Assembly (NCBI GenBank): GCA_964030785.1
Contig: OZ034968.1
Coordinates: forward strand, 74,942,427-75,006,426
Direction: 5' to 3'
DNA length: 64,000 nt
Source of the DNA: Siderastrea siderea
Lineage: Eukaryota > Cnidaria > Anthozoa > Scleractinia > Rhizangiidae
Under the pieces are notes generated by a model. The model did no database searches, had not been told where the DNA came from, and was given only the letters and a program-made list of their open reading frames with translations. Positions 24,886-35,511 of this stretch are shown here, in pieces. Each line of letters begins with the position of its first letter. Position 1 is the stretch's first letter. The translations under genes and the position numbers were made by a program.

Positions 24886-26311
24886 CAGTATGTTGCCCAG
24901 TTTTCGTACGGGCCCAGTTTTCGTACAAAAAGAACTTTATTCGATTATTTTCGTCGGTCATTTAAATCTTCGTCAACCGAAGAATTCCAAAAGTAAAAGG
25001 AACATCTCAGCTATAAATTGCCGGTTTTGCCGGGCTTTTGACGAAGAGGCAGGTCAGTGAGGACAATTTCTTTCGAGGTGAGTAAAAAGTTAGCGGCTAA
25101 TATTTGCACTTTTCACTGCACAGTAAAGGTATTGTAGATGAACAAATAGCCCGTTTTGCTGGTAATTTTGCAAGGAACTTGATGATTTTTGGACAGATGA
25201 TAGACAAAAGATGAAAGTGAATGGAGAAACTTTCAACGCCAGCTTAAATTTAACTGCTCCTGAATTTTAGCGGTGAGAATCTTCGCATACATTTTGACCT
25301 ACTGTGCCAGTTTTCGTACACTTAGCTGAGCCTTTCTCAAAACCTATTTTTAGATAAGTTAAAGGACTGAATTTTAAACTTTACTGTTCGAAAACTAATA
25401 GGCCGCAAGTGCAGCAAAGATTACACAACAACCCTTGCAAAGTACTATACACTACATGTATTTGTTGTGGTATAAGTATAACAGCGACGCTTTACATCCA
25501 GGTCACGCAAAGGTCACGAATATTTAATAACCGTAATCCCACGCAAACAATCTAAATCGTCAAATAATTAACTAAGGTAGACGTCTATGCATAGAATGTT
25601 GACATACACCGTGAAATATCGTTAGCTTACCGGTTTTACTGATTTTTTCACTCCGTTGCGATTCTAATAAACATTTACAAAAGTAGGTAAGAAAAGCAAG
25701 CGTAAGCGGAAACGGAAGTAAAGAGTTTGCTATTCTAAAGGCGTCAGCGGAAACGGAAGGAAAACGTCGAATCTTATACAGGCCTTTTCTTCAGAGTTGT
25801 AATACTCAGAATAGTAACCTGTCAACTACCTTTACCAAGGTAGTAAATGACGTACGAGACAGTGGATTGAGCGTAAGAAAAGCCGCCCAAAAGTGAGGGA
25901 CCAAAAAATCAACACTGCAGGATCGATTAAACATCCACCCCCCGAATAATCATTTGCTTTGTACGCCAAATTTTGGTCGCTAAGCCGATATTTATTCACA
26001 AACCGAAGAGAAAACACGATAAGCACTCAGCAGGGTGGCTGACACATCAGTTTGCGTCGAGCGTTTTCGTGGAGAAATGTTGTTTTGTCGATGTACGAAA
26101 ACTGAGCCAGGTGTACGAAGACTGGGCAACTTAGGAGTTTCGGGAAAAATGGCATAATTTTGAACGTACGTCGATCAAGCGGCCAATCGTTTTATATATT
26201 GAAGGTAAGTAAATGGGCTATCGTTAATAGAAAATTCAGAAATTTTCGTCTCACAGACAAAAAGATATAGCGATTACAAACTAAAGTGTACGAAAACTGG
26301 GCAACACACTG
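24886..26311. mobile_element. TA-flanked TIR element with repeated GTACGAAAACTG motifs
   Basis: Terminal inverted repeats CAGTATGTTGCCCAGTTTTC and the inverse CAACACACTG-type end are flanked by TA on both sides (24884-24885, 26312-26313), as expected for Tc1/mariner-type targets. Extra copies of the motif CAGTTTTCGTAC or its inverse occur inside (about 24911, 25312, 26093, 26113). No transposase frame is visible, so it is non-autonomous. Confidence 0.72.
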
Positions 26312-26699
26312 TACTTACAAAAAGTGCATGCTGATCCAGCTTGTTTGCTTATTTTTATGAAAACGAATTGCTGTAAAGGAAACACTGAACCGGAGGCGTT
26401 TGTCTCTTTCACCCCGGCCTGTGCTACTCTCAGCCTTTTTCAGTGAACTCTAGTGTTAGCGAGATTTATAAATCTCGTTTAATTTGTTATTCTTTCTTTA
26501 AGTTGAACCGTACTCGAAATCAATGCCGCCGTGTTTGGAGGTGTCCAACTAGGACAAAATGCGTGGCTGAAGCACAAAGAGGACCGAAAAAATGGACAGT
26601 TCCACTATAAGAGTATCTGTCAAAGGACATCCAAAAGGACATCCAACTTCATTTGTCCTAAACGAAAAGAGATTTAGCGCCCCTCTTAATTTTGGGAAG

Positions 26700-29115
26700 G
26701 TGGGTTGGATGAGTGTAAATTTCAGGTCAACTGTCGAGAGAAATATCATGTTGTTTTAACGGAATACAAAAAGTTGTTATGCAGAAAACGAACTGAGTAC
26801 TACAATTCAAAGATCACCGAATTAGAGGAAAGTACAGAAGACCCAGATAAGAAACGCTTTTGGCAGTGCTTAAAATCAATGGATGACACTCAAAAAGATA
26901 AAGATGATCACCCGGCACCCATTAGTCTCAGAGGAAAACTGGCTTAACTACTTCCATTCTCTTCACTCAAATAAACCTTTAAAGTTCAGCAGACAATCAT
27001 CGATGAACTCAAACAACTTGAGAACTGCAAAGAGCGGTTATGCTCTTTAGATTACTTAATCACTGAAAATGAAATACTTGCAGCTGCGAAAAGATTGAAA
27101 AATAATAAATCTTCGTTCTCAGACAAAATAAAAAATGTAATGATCAAAGCTAGCCTTCACGAAATGCTGCCTGTATACCGTAAGCTTTTTAATTCAATTC
27201 TAAATTAAGGAACAATGCCTCACACTTGGTGCGGTGGTCTTATTACACCGATATATAAATCAGGAGGAAGAAGTGATCCAGCAAATTATCGGGGAATTTG
27301 TGTTTCAAGCTGTCTGGGAAAATTGTTCTGTTCTATCCTAAATCAAAGGCCCCTTGAACATGTCAACTCTTATAACATACTGCACAATTCTCAAATTGGA
27401 TTTCTACCTAAAAATCGCACAGCTGATCATGTCCTCACACTGAGAACTTTAGTAGATAAATATGTTCATTACCGTAACGAAAAAATTTATGCTTGCTTTG
27501 TAGATTTTAAAAAAACTTTTGACTCGGTCTGGCATGACGGACTCTTATTCAAATTATTGCAAATTAATGTTGGAGGTTGTTTTTACTATTTAATAAAGAG
27601 TTTGTATTCCATCTCCTCATGTTCAATGAAAATTGGAAACAGCCAAACAAGATCCTTTCAATACGCAAGAGGGGTACGCCAAGGTTGTATATTAAGCCCG
27701 CTGTTATTCAATCTCTTTATCAATAGCATCCGTTCGTTTCACCAAATGGCACAAAATAAAATTCACTTTTTTACACGGACGATTTAGTAATATTGTCAAG
27801 ATCTAAAACAGGGTTGCAAACTTGTCCTAATAGATTATCTTCCTATTGCAATTCCTGGATGTTAAGTATCAATCCTAAAAAGACCAAAGTTATGATCTTT
27901 CAGAAACGTGCTAAGAAATGTACTGAGTCTAGCTTTCACATAGACAATGAAATCATTGAAATCGTTCAAAACTGTACCTATCTAGGTACGTTAATCTCTT
28001 CAACGGGTAACTTTTCAATGGCACTTGACAAGTTGAAAGAGAAGGCCCTCCACGCTCTTTTTAGTCTTAGAAAACACACGAATATAAGCAAATTGTCTCC
28101 AGTCCTTGCAAACAAAATCTTTGACATGATGATCTCTCCAATTTTAACATATAACAGCGAAATCTGGGGTGTATATGCAAAACCTGACTTCAAGTCTTGG
28201 GACAGTTCGCAGATTGAAAAAACTCATCTTCAGTTCTGCAAACGTTATCTAGAAGCAAGTAATAAAGCAGAAAATATGGCATGTAGAGCTGAACTTGGAA
28301 GATTTCCTCTTATTATAGCTATTAATCAGAAAATAATTACTTACTTTTTATATCTTCATAATAAGGGGAATGACTCTATTGTTAAACAGATCTTTTTAAT
28401 GTCAGCAGATCTTCATTCCTCTGGTAAAAGCAGTTTCTACTCTAGTATTATGAGGATGTCTGAATACTATAATTTGCCTGATTTTGACCCCAATGTCTTA
28501 AATAAATCTAAGATGAAACACTATATAAGCCTAATGCAAGACAAATATATCCTACACTGGCAACATACTATTCAACACTCAAAGAAACTAGAATTTTATA
28601 ACACTTTTAAAAACGAATACACACCTTGTTATCTAGAACTTACAAGCAAGTTAAATGAAAGGAAATAATTAGTGAAATTCAGAATAGATATCCACAAACT
28701 AATGATTGAAACTGGTAGATATAGTCAAATCCCGAGAGTTAATAGACTTTGCCCTACTTGCGGATCTAATCAAATCGAGGATGAAATTCACATACTTTTT
28801 CACTGTTCTAAATACTCAATTTTTAGAGACAGGTTTTACAGGAACTAGAGTATCACCTACCATATATAAAACGATGGTCTACATTGGAAGCTACAAAAGA
28901 ATTAATGAATTCTGATAATTAATTTGCAAACATTCAATTGCCGAGATTCATTCTATCATGCTTAAATTTACGCAATAATTTATTGTCAATTCAGACTGAT
29001 GTAACTTAATTCTTATCTCCTTATATAATCATTACATTATAAGTTCTTTTTGTTGAGTTGTCTGCTTTTGCAATACTGTAATACCTTATAGTCATGCAAA
29101 TAAAGCTATTGTTGT
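26700..29115 (+). pseudogene. 5'-truncated LINE with frameshifted reverse transcriptase
   Basis: Non-LTR retrotransposon ORF2 remnant. The frame at 27215-27787 carries reverse-transcriptase blocks: LITPIYKSGGRSDPANYRGI, the first catalytic Asp block (CFVDFKKTFDSVWH), and RGVRQGCILSPLLFNLFIN. The catalytic YTDD codons at about 27771-27782 are shifted out of frame by the T-run at 27767-27772. The frame resumes at 27793-28668 with the thumb and C-terminal region (INPKKTKVMIFQKR, LGTLISSTGNF). Upstream, 26705-26947 carries the pre-RT region, and the endonuclease is missing. The 3' end is AATAAAGCTATTGTTGTTG near 29115. Dead copy. Confidence 0.85.
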
Positions 29116-29239
29116 TGCCGAGAGCTTTTTTGCGAGAAAATAAAAAACAATCAACCAGAGGGAGTCATTTTTCTCTTAGTGTTTATTAAAGGGGCACTTT
29201 TTAGCGAAAAAGTAAAAATTGCACGCAGTTTGGGAAATA

Positions 29240-29384
29240 TCGAGCCCGCGAATACAGCCGGCTCTCATCGCTCCCGACCGCAGTGCTCCTAGTGGAGTCC
29301 CTAGTGGCTGGGTCTCATCTCTACCGACCGCAGTGCCCCTAGTGGCCGGGAGCGATGAGAGGAGCGGGCTGTATTCGCAGGCTA
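29240..29384. repeat. Palindromic MITE core
   Basis: Inverted arms containing CGCGAATACAGCCGGCTCTC and GAGAGGAGCGGGCTGTATTC enclose two direct copies of CCGACCGCAGTGC.CCTAGTGG. No coding content. Confidence 0.7.
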
Positions 29385-29514
29385 GGAAATTTCACAGTGT
29401 GTAATTTTGAGTATTAAAGTCGTAAAAGTGTTTACACCTGCTGCTAAAACAAAGCCTTTGAATATGAAATGAAGTTTAGTTAAAGGGGGAAAGTAGTGTA
29501 GTTCAAGTTATACG

Positions 29515-30276
29515 CAAGTGGCCAATTTACCTTATCAACTCAGTTTAACGTCCCCACCGACGCAGAACCACAGTTTCTTTAGAAAATAACCCCCTTGCTT
29601 GTTTGTTGAAACTGAATTGGCTGTAACTCGCTCATTCAGAAAAATCTTTCAGTTGTCTGTAACCGAATGAGTTAAAATGAACGCCGCGTTTGTTTAACGA
29701 AAACCAGCTCGAATTCACTTGATACAGAAAGATCCGGCGAAATGTACTCCAGTGTGTTGTAGATCCATTTAGAGTTGACTAGGTGACAACATAAGAGAAG
29801 CCCTAGAGGTTACCCTTTAAACTTAAAGGTTATAGAGCTTCCATTTGATTTTTCTTGGAGCGAAGTAAGACAAGGATAACATTGTTGAAGACCTTTGCCC
29901 CGGAATGGGGGTTGTTAGTCTTAATTATGTAATAGGAAGTGTGGACAGTATTCAAGACCGAGGTCCCAGTTTTTCCCTATCAGGCACTAAAGCCTTTAAA
30001 AAACGCGTTTATCCTGACATCACATACGAACAATGACCGTTTTGAAATTTTAATTCAACGAAATCACCAAACCCATACCTAATCACAAATTCTAACCACC
30101 TGCATTTAGCATGTGATGTAGATCTACTTGGACACGAAACTCCCTAGAGGCTACCTGCATGTTACAGGATATAGATAGACATTGAATACAGAGCTTCCAA
30201 TCAATTTTTCTTGTAGCGCATGAATACAAAGCTCAAATAATGTTGAAAACTTGAATGTATAGAAGATCGCAGTAGT
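29515..30276. other. Repeat-derived stretch left of the Polinton
   Basis: Positions 29519-29605 resemble 54034-54110 (GCCAATTTACCTTATC, then CCCCACCGA, then AACCCCCTTG), a Penelope-like 3' tail. Positions 29755-29905 and 30113-30258 are diverged direct repeats of one another (CCCTAGAGG.TACC, AGAGCTTCCA.T..ATTTTTCTTG). No gene. Confidence 0.5.
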
Positions 30277-30282
30277 TATGTA
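30277..30282. repeat. Left target site duplication of the Polinton (TATGTA)
   Basis: TATGTA directly precedes the element and is repeated at 45034-45039. Polintons characteristically duplicate 6 bp. Confidence 0.95.
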
Positions 30283-30769
30283 AGTAGTTATATAATTGGC
30301 GGTACGAGCGCATTTTTAAATTTCTGGTGAATTTCTGGTAAAATCTAACTTGAGCGCATTTTTAAATTTCTGGTGAATTTCTGGTAAAATCTAACTTAAA
30401 ATTTTAAGTCAAATTTCCAGTCAAATTTAAACAAGAATAATACCAGTCAAAAATTCCTATTTAAAGAAATTCTTCAGTCAAATTTAACCAAGAATAATCC
30501 CAGTTTATATAATTGGCGGTACGAGCGCATTTTAGTCAAAATCTTCAGTCAAATTTAAACAAGAATAATACCAGTCAAAAATTCCTATTTAAAGAAATTC
30601 TTCAGTCAAATTTTTTTTGTTAAATTTAACTGAAATATTTCAGTTAAATTTACATTGGAATTTTATTATGACCGTAAGCATAACTTGTCACACCATTTTT
30701 ATGAATATATCTTTTATCATCGAAGCAGCTGAGTGATACTTTATTAAGCTCATAGCTTCCGAGTTGATG
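30283..30769 (+). repeat. Polinton left terminal inverted repeat (487 bp)
   Basis: It matches the reverse complement of 44547-45033 base for base as far as I could compare by eye. It contains a 46-bp direct duplication (30306-30351, 30352-30397) and an internal copy of the terminal sequence (TATATAATTGGCGGTACGAG near 30506). Its inner 120 bp (30650-30769) is an antisense copy of the 3' end of the polymerase gene. Confidence 0.95.
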
Positions 30770-31235
30770 TTTTTCACTTTTGATTAGTCTCATCGTGTGA
30801 CGCATCTGTTTAAATCTTTAGTGAATTTTAACTGAAGATTTTGTAAAAAAATGCGTTCGCGCGTCTAGTTAAATCTTTAGTGAATTTTAACTGAAAGAGC
30901 GCCCAGTTAAATTTTACTTACCAAACCAACTCTATAACTACTTTCCATCAGATGGTAATCATTTTTATGGAGATATATATTGTAAAATAATATGGAAATC
31001 TATATGTTTTTATTTCATGTGGAAACGAATGCATTTTCCATTGCGTGACTTCATACAATAGGGACTTTCCCGAGGAAATGAGTCATCAGATTGTCATGTA
31101 ATATCAGATAAACTTGTATTTGAAGTAAAGTTTATTGGTAAAGTTTGTTGGTAAAGTTTGTCGGTAAAGTTTGTTGGTGAAGTTTGTTATTTCTTAGAAA
31201 AGTAGACTTGTGCTATATAATAAATGAAAAAATGT
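30770..31235. other. Polinton non-coding segment left of the fibre-like gene
   Basis: Contains two copies of GTTAAATCTTTAGTGAATTT-like sequence (about 30810 and 30869). It also has a short tandem repeat of about 13 bp, GGTAAAGTTTGTT, at 31136-31190, four units, just beyond the 3' end of the fibre-like gene. No coding frame. Confidence 0.6.
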
Positions 31236-32927
31236 TTATGGCACTCTATATTCAATCAACAGTAACAGTTCCACATTTTTTATAACCGAAGCCAATTCCA
31301 CACCCATATGACCAAACGCTAGTACTAAATTGATATTTATTGTCTGTGATTTAGTTGATTGGGTTGAAGTGTAAGTGATTGATTGAGTTAAATGGTCACT
31401 GTGTTTTACTTTTAAAGAAATAGGCTTATATTTACTTTTGACTTTGAAATAGAGCACTGTTATAGTTAATATGTGGCTATGATTTGGAATAATTATTTTA
31501 TCACAACCATTTAATAAAAATGTGTTCCCATTTTTTGTATTCAAAATCCCATTTATGTAATGAACGGAACCACGCAAACGATGTCCGTTCAAAGATAAAT
31601 CTGTTTCCATCACCAATTTTCCATTCTCAATTACAAAAGCGGTGTCATAGACACTTGGGTCAACATTTGAAATTGTTTCTTTAACACCATAGACAATTAA
31701 ATGCCCAATTGTTAATAACGATTGCTTACTGACTGTACCGTGCAGATCGAGATATATAAATTGTGGGGGTGAGCTACCCCATCTGTGAAAATGGATAACT
31801 GTTTTGGTGTACTTCTCGAATGTTTTGGTTGTTTCATCAGAAATTGAAATCGTTGTTCCTTGAGCTGTTACACTTATCTCATTCATTTCCGGCGGAAACC
31901 ATTCAACGACCATTGTGTAATACCCGACTGGAAGTTTATATAAGTTAAAACCAAGACGTGAGCGGTACTGGAAGGGTGAGCTTTTTTCAAACAAGAGTTT
32001 AAGTTGGTAAGCTTTTTTATTAATTTGATGTGGAGAATTGGGAAAATCGACAATACCCAAAACCTCGATATTGTTTTCACTCGAAGATTCATCAGTGTCT
32101 TCCATCAAGTATCTCAAGGCGTCTCGTTTTTGTCCTGAGTTATTGATCTGAGATTCACGAATTTTTTGAGTGACAAGATTTCTCAAATCTTTTATTTCCT
32201 CTTGCACAAAATCAACATTAACTGCGGATTTTGAATCTCTGTAGTCGGTTTGTAAGTTAATAATTTTATTGTTATTTAAATTCAAGTTTCCAGTCATATT
32301 GTTAGTGCCATCAACTTTGAGAAACTTTTTTTGTGTCATGTCATCAATTCTGTTGTTAACAAACTCGACACATGCGGCGTCTCTTTGATTTGATGGAAGA
32401 TCAAGATTGATAATTGAATTATTTTTCATATCAATATCAGATCCTTTATCCAGTTTTTTTTCAAGCTGATTTTCGACATACTTTTTATTAACACAATGGT
32501 CTGAATTAACTGGATCTTTCACATTTGTGATGAAATTATTGTTCATGTTAATAGATTGCTTCATCAAGCCTCCTTCCTCCTTTGACAAGAATATCTCCCT
32601 TTGCGTTTCATAACTAATAACCTTGTTGAGATTACCTTGAACTGGGTAATTGTCTTTTGGGACAACAAGCGACCCTGTCATCGTATCACCTGTTTTTAGC
32701 ATGAATTTAGATGTATCCATACTTGGAATCTTAGCTATTTCACTATCTAACTGACTTTTTGTAACCACATCATTATTATTGGTTCCTTGTTTTACATTCA
32801 CTAATTTTTTATTCTGCATATCATAATCATTATTAGCATCTAATTTGAATCCAATACCAGGTAAACCTCTGACACCTCTCACAGCTGTAGAATGCTTATA
32901 ATTTAATACTCCGTTGTAGAAACTCAT
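31236..32927 (-). CDS. Fibre-like protein (563 aa) with tail-fibre-type repeats
   Basis: Probable virion surface or attachment protein; the function is inferred from repeats, not from a known homologue. The N-terminal half has four repeats of the form (N/D)(M/L)xNNxIxN(V/L) followed 10-15 residues later by Asp/Ala and a (Y/F)V or QL segment. Examples are DMQNKKLVNV, NMNNNFITNV, DMKNNSIINL and NLNNNKIINL. GDTMTGSL and NNMTGNL occur beside them. Such repeats are typical of trimeric tail-fibre shafts. Residues from about 280 on are beta-rich and would form a head. Near the N-terminus, LPGIG fits the adenain consensus [MIL]xGxG. The gene ends 12 bp from the ATPase start on the same strand, suggesting co-expression. 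No transmembrane segment is obvious. It could alternatively be a capsid decoration protein. Confidence 0.8.
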   Translation of the reverse strand: MSFYNGVLNYKHSTAVRGVRGLPGIGFKLDANNDYDMQNKKLVNVKQGTNNNDVVTKSQLDSEIAKIPSMDTSKFMLKTGDTMTGSLVVPKDNYPVQGNLNKVISYETQREIFLSKEEGGLMKQSINMNNNFITNVKDPVNSDHCVNKKYVENQLEKKLDKGSDIDMKNNSIINLDLPSNQRDAACVEFVNNRIDDMTQKKFLKVDGTNNMTGNLNLNNNKIINLQTDYRDSKSAVNVDFVQEEIKDLRNLVTQKIRESQINNSGQKRDALRYLMEDTDESSSENNIEVLGIVDFPNSPHQINKKAYQLKLLFEKSSPFQYRSRLGFNLYKLPVGYYTMVVEWFPPEMNEISVTAQGTTISISDETTKTFEKYTKTVIHFHRWGSSPPQFIYLDLHGTVSKQSLLTIGHLIVYGVKETISNVDPSVYDTAFVIENGKLVMETDLSLNGHRLRGSVHYINGILNTKNGNTFLLNGCDKIIIPNHSHILTITVLYFKVKSKYKPISLKVKHSDHLTQSITYTSTQSTKSQTININLVLAFGHMGVELASVIKNVELLLLIEYRVP

Positions 32928-32939
32928 TTTATTAACTCT

Positions 32940-33584
32940 TCAGATTATTTTAGTGAAATTTTTTGCGTTGATTTTTCGTGGCTTATCAACATACATAAAA
33001 GTGTACGGTTCTTTTGTTGCTGAGAGGTAGTCGTCTTTGTTGATGTTTAATTCTTGACATATCCTACTTTGTTCATTCTTACTTGGAAAATCGAAAATGC
33101 AGTAATGGGAACAGTTTAATCTGATGGTTTTGTCTGTATTGTAAAAAGATTGAGACAGATAGATACAGCTGCAATTTTTATTTCGAGAGTTTGTGAAATA
33201 GTTTCGTATTTCTTGATCATTTTTGGTTCCGGTGTTGAGGTAATCATCGAAAATGATTAACTTTTGATTTTCATCATCCATATTATGTAAAGGAATTATC
33301 TCACCGTTGCTAGCTTCAATGATATTATAACCGTATTTTTTTGAAAGAGATTCGAATGTTTGTAACAAATATTGATACTTGTTCTGTTGCAAGTTTTTAG
33401 CATATAGATAGACCTTATCAAAAAATAACAGGGGTTTGTTTATCATATGAAGCAAAAGATTGGTTTTACCACTCCCACTCGGAGCGCAGATCAACATTCT
33501 GAAGCATCTATCAGGCATGAAAGCATACAACTGGGTGAAATTACTGTCTTTATCACCTTCAACGTCATAGTTTGGTATTTCCAT
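32940..33584 (-). CDS. Genome-packaging ATPase (A32/FtsK-HerA type)
   Basis: Predicted to pump the element's DNA into capsids. It is 214 aa long. The Walker A motif is APSGSGKT at residues 34-41 and the Walker B motif is LIIFDD about 75 residues later. A downstream SRNKNCSCIYLSQSF segment fits the sensor region of this family. Size and motif spacing match Polinton, virophage and adintovirus ATPases. The gene reads left, directly upstream of the fibre-like gene and divergent from the rightward cluster. The start at MEIPNYD is the first Met and fits the family length. Confidence 0.93.
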   Translation of the reverse strand: MEIPNYDVEGDKDSNFTQLYAFMPDRCFRMLICAPSGSGKTNLLLHMINKPLLFFDKVYLYAKNLQQNKYQYLLQTFESLSKKYGYNIIEASNGEIIPLHNMDDENQKLIIFDDYLNTGTKNDQEIRNYFTNSRNKNCSCIYLSQSFYNTDKTIRLNCSHYCIFDFPSKNEQSRICQELNINKDDYLSATKEPYTFMYVDKPRKINAKNFTKII

Positions 33585-33737
33585 TTTATTAATTCACAAC
33601 AGAATTTTTTCTCAATAATTTTATGCGACACGCTATGCGACACGCTATGCGACACGCTATGCGACACGCTATGCGAGTTTTTTTATATTCAATAACCCAT
33701 TTTTATCCAAAATAATATTTTGTTTCAATTAAATAAA
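33585..33737. promoter_or_regulatory. Divergent promoter region with four 12-bp repeats
   Basis: A 153-bp gap between the leftward ATPase and the rightward cluster. It contains four exact tandem copies of ATGCGACACGCT at 33623-33670 plus a partial fifth, in otherwise AT-rich DNA. Position and perfection suggest a regulatory or replication function, but no such site is known to me. Confidence 0.6.
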
Positions 33738-34724
33738 ATGAGTCTCCTCAAGTGGAAAGAGATGGCTGAAAAAAGATCGAAAATCGGTCAAGATGTTAAT
33801 ACTATCAGGGAAACGCTGAAACAAAAGAAAATAACCGATACAATGAGTGATGTTGAAGCAGAGAAGCTTTTCAAACCGATAACATCCGGTTTGAAGGAGT
33901 TGACGCAACCTCAACCTATTAAAAGACGATTGCAAAGGAAAAAAGCAGAGGTTCCAGATTATGGTATCAATATAGAAGATGAAGGAATACCAGATTACAA
34001 TCTTGAAGATTTGTTTGATGAAGGGGTTGAACCACAAAATACAAAACAGCTTGTTCCAAAACCACCCTCTTATGATGAGGTTCTCAAAGATTTGGAAACA
34101 GGAGAAAAGAAAATATATATCAATCCGGAGTATATGCAACAACTTGAAGACCCCCCAGAATATGAAGTTCCAGATTATGAGATTTTTGAAGAAGATAGAA
34201 TAAATGAGACTTTGGATGAACTTGGAATAACAAACTATGAGGACATTGAAGCACAACTCAAAAGGGATGACATGACAGAAAAAACAAGGCATTCTTTCTT
34301 GTCAAAGAAAATCGAAAATGCAGTCAAGAAAAGACAACAACTTCCAGGTTACAAAACACACATTACAAAGCAGTTGAACAAAGGTTTGATAAGCCAATCT
34401 GAAGCACAGTTCAGAAGAAAGGTTATTGACGACGCTCGAAAAGTTCTCAATGATTATATCAACTATAACAAAAATAAGTTGAAGAGTATCAAAGGCTCTG
34501 GTCTCAAAAGAAAGCCAACAAAGCGAGGTGGAAATGCAAGTGTTGTTTTTATTAATCCTAAAGAAGCCCTCAAAAAGTTAGAGTTAATTGTTGGATCAAT
34601 TGGTGCTGGTAATAATAGCATAGAGCTTAGAAACACCGGTGTTGCTATTCTCGATATTTTATTGAGAAATTACATAATCAACAAACATTATTACAACGAA
34701 ATTTATAAAAACTTTTTCATGTGA
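33738..34724 (+). CDS. Unidentified structural-type protein with two PPxY motifs
   Basis: 328 aa from the first ATG in a TAAATAAAATG context; family not identified. It is acidic in the first half and basic in the second. Seen: PPSY at residues 109-112 and PPEY at 139-142, both PPxY motifs of the kind that bind Nedd4-type WW domains. The adenain-type site IKGSG lies at 34487-34501 and is followed by a basic stretch (LKRKPTKRGG). The C-terminal 60 residues are hydrophobic/helical. First gene of the rightward cluster, followed 11 bp later by the minor capsid gene. The combination of a late domain, a protease site and a basic region recalls internal capsid proteins such as adenovirus protein VI. 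That parallel is inference. Confidence 0.75.
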   Translation: MSLLKWKEMAEKRSKIGQDVNTIRETLKQKKITDTMSDVEAEKLFKPITSGLKELTQPQPIKRRLQRKKAEVPDYGINIEDEGIPDYNLEDLFDEGVEPQNTKQLVPKPPSYDEVLKDLETGEKKIYINPEYMQQLEDPPEYEVPDYEIFEEDRINETLDELGITNYEDIEAQLKRDDMTEKTRHSFLSKKIENAVKKRQQLPGYKTHITKQLNKGLISQSEAQFRRKVIDDARKVLNDYINYNKNKLKSIKGSGLKRKPTKRGGNASVVFINPKEALKKLELIVGSIGAGNNSIELRNTGVAILDILLRNYIINKHYYNEIYKNFFM

Positions 34725-34735
34725 ATATATTAAAA

Positions 34736-35497
34736 ATGCGACTACCATTAGTGTTATCTTCTCATAACGTCAAGAAACAAACAAAAAATAAACCTAGCGA
34801 TTTTACAATTAGATATACCCAACCGATAATACTTGATCCAAACAAACAATATGAACTCGGTTTAGGTCGAATCATATCGATGTCTTTCACATGGTTCAAT
34901 ATCACATCAGAGTTGAACAACCAAACAATAAAATACTCTTCCGATGGTGGGAAAACTTGGAAAGATATAACCTTTCCACCAGGTACATGGAATTATGTTG
35001 GTTTCAATGATTTTATCAAGGAAAAGACAAAAACAAAGACTTCAGATAAAACTTCATATCCAATAACCTTGAAATTTAACAACACAACTTTCAAAACAAC
35101 AATAAATCTCGCGCCAAACTATCAACTAGACCTCACAACATCAAATTTCAGAGATCTGATCGGTTTCAACAAACAAATTTTGACCCGTTCTGAAAATGTT
35201 GGTGACTACACACCAAATCTCAGTCAAGATACAGAGATTTTGAATATACATTGCGATCTTATTTCAGAGAGTCTTGTTGATGAGGATGAGACAGATATTA
35301 TCTACACCTTTGGCACAAATGATTTGCAACCATCCTATGCTTTCACTAAAGAGCCTTTAAGAGTTCAATATTATCCAGTTAATAAGTATATTATAAACAC
35401 CCTGCGGATATACATCACCGATGGTAAACGACGAATAATAGATTTGAATGACGCTGATACCGCATTTTCTCTAATTTTAAGAGAAAAAAAATTATAA
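34736..35497 (+). CDS. Minor capsid protein (single jelly-roll, penton-like)
   Basis: 253 aa from the ATG preceded by TTAAAA. The sequence has the hallmark order of Polinton minor capsid proteins: SDFTIRYTQPIILDPNKQYE near the start, then IISMSFTWFNI, NNQTIKYSSDGGKTW and ITFPPGTWNYVGFNDF. The pattern of alternating beta strands fits a single jelly-roll penton protein. It lies two genes upstream of the major capsid gene. It would sit at capsid vertices. Identification rests on recognition of this conserved block. Confidence 0.85.
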   Translation: MRLPLVLSSHNVKKQTKNKPSDFTIRYTQPIILDPNKQYELGLGRIISMSFTWFNITSELNNQTIKYSSDGGKTWKDITFPPGTWNYVGFNDFIKEKTKTKTSDKTSYPITLKFNNTTFKTTINLAPNYQLDLTTSNFRDLIGFNKQILTRSENVGDYTPNLSQDTEILNIHCDLISESLVDEDETDIIYTFGTNDLQPSYAFTKEPLRVQYYPVNKYIINTLRIYITDGKRRIIDLNDADTAFSLILREKKL

Positions 35498-35511
35498 AAG
35501 ATAATTATAAA

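Noticed and set aside
33623..33677. 12-bp repeat array as a CRISPR or coding feature
   Set aside because: No spacers, and the frame across it (33447-33695) overlaps the ATPase in antisense and has no support.
33729..34292. 187-codon minus-strand frame opposite the PPxY protein
   Set aside because: Antisense shadow of a real gene, rich in Phe/Ile as expected from the complement of Lys/Glu-rich codons.
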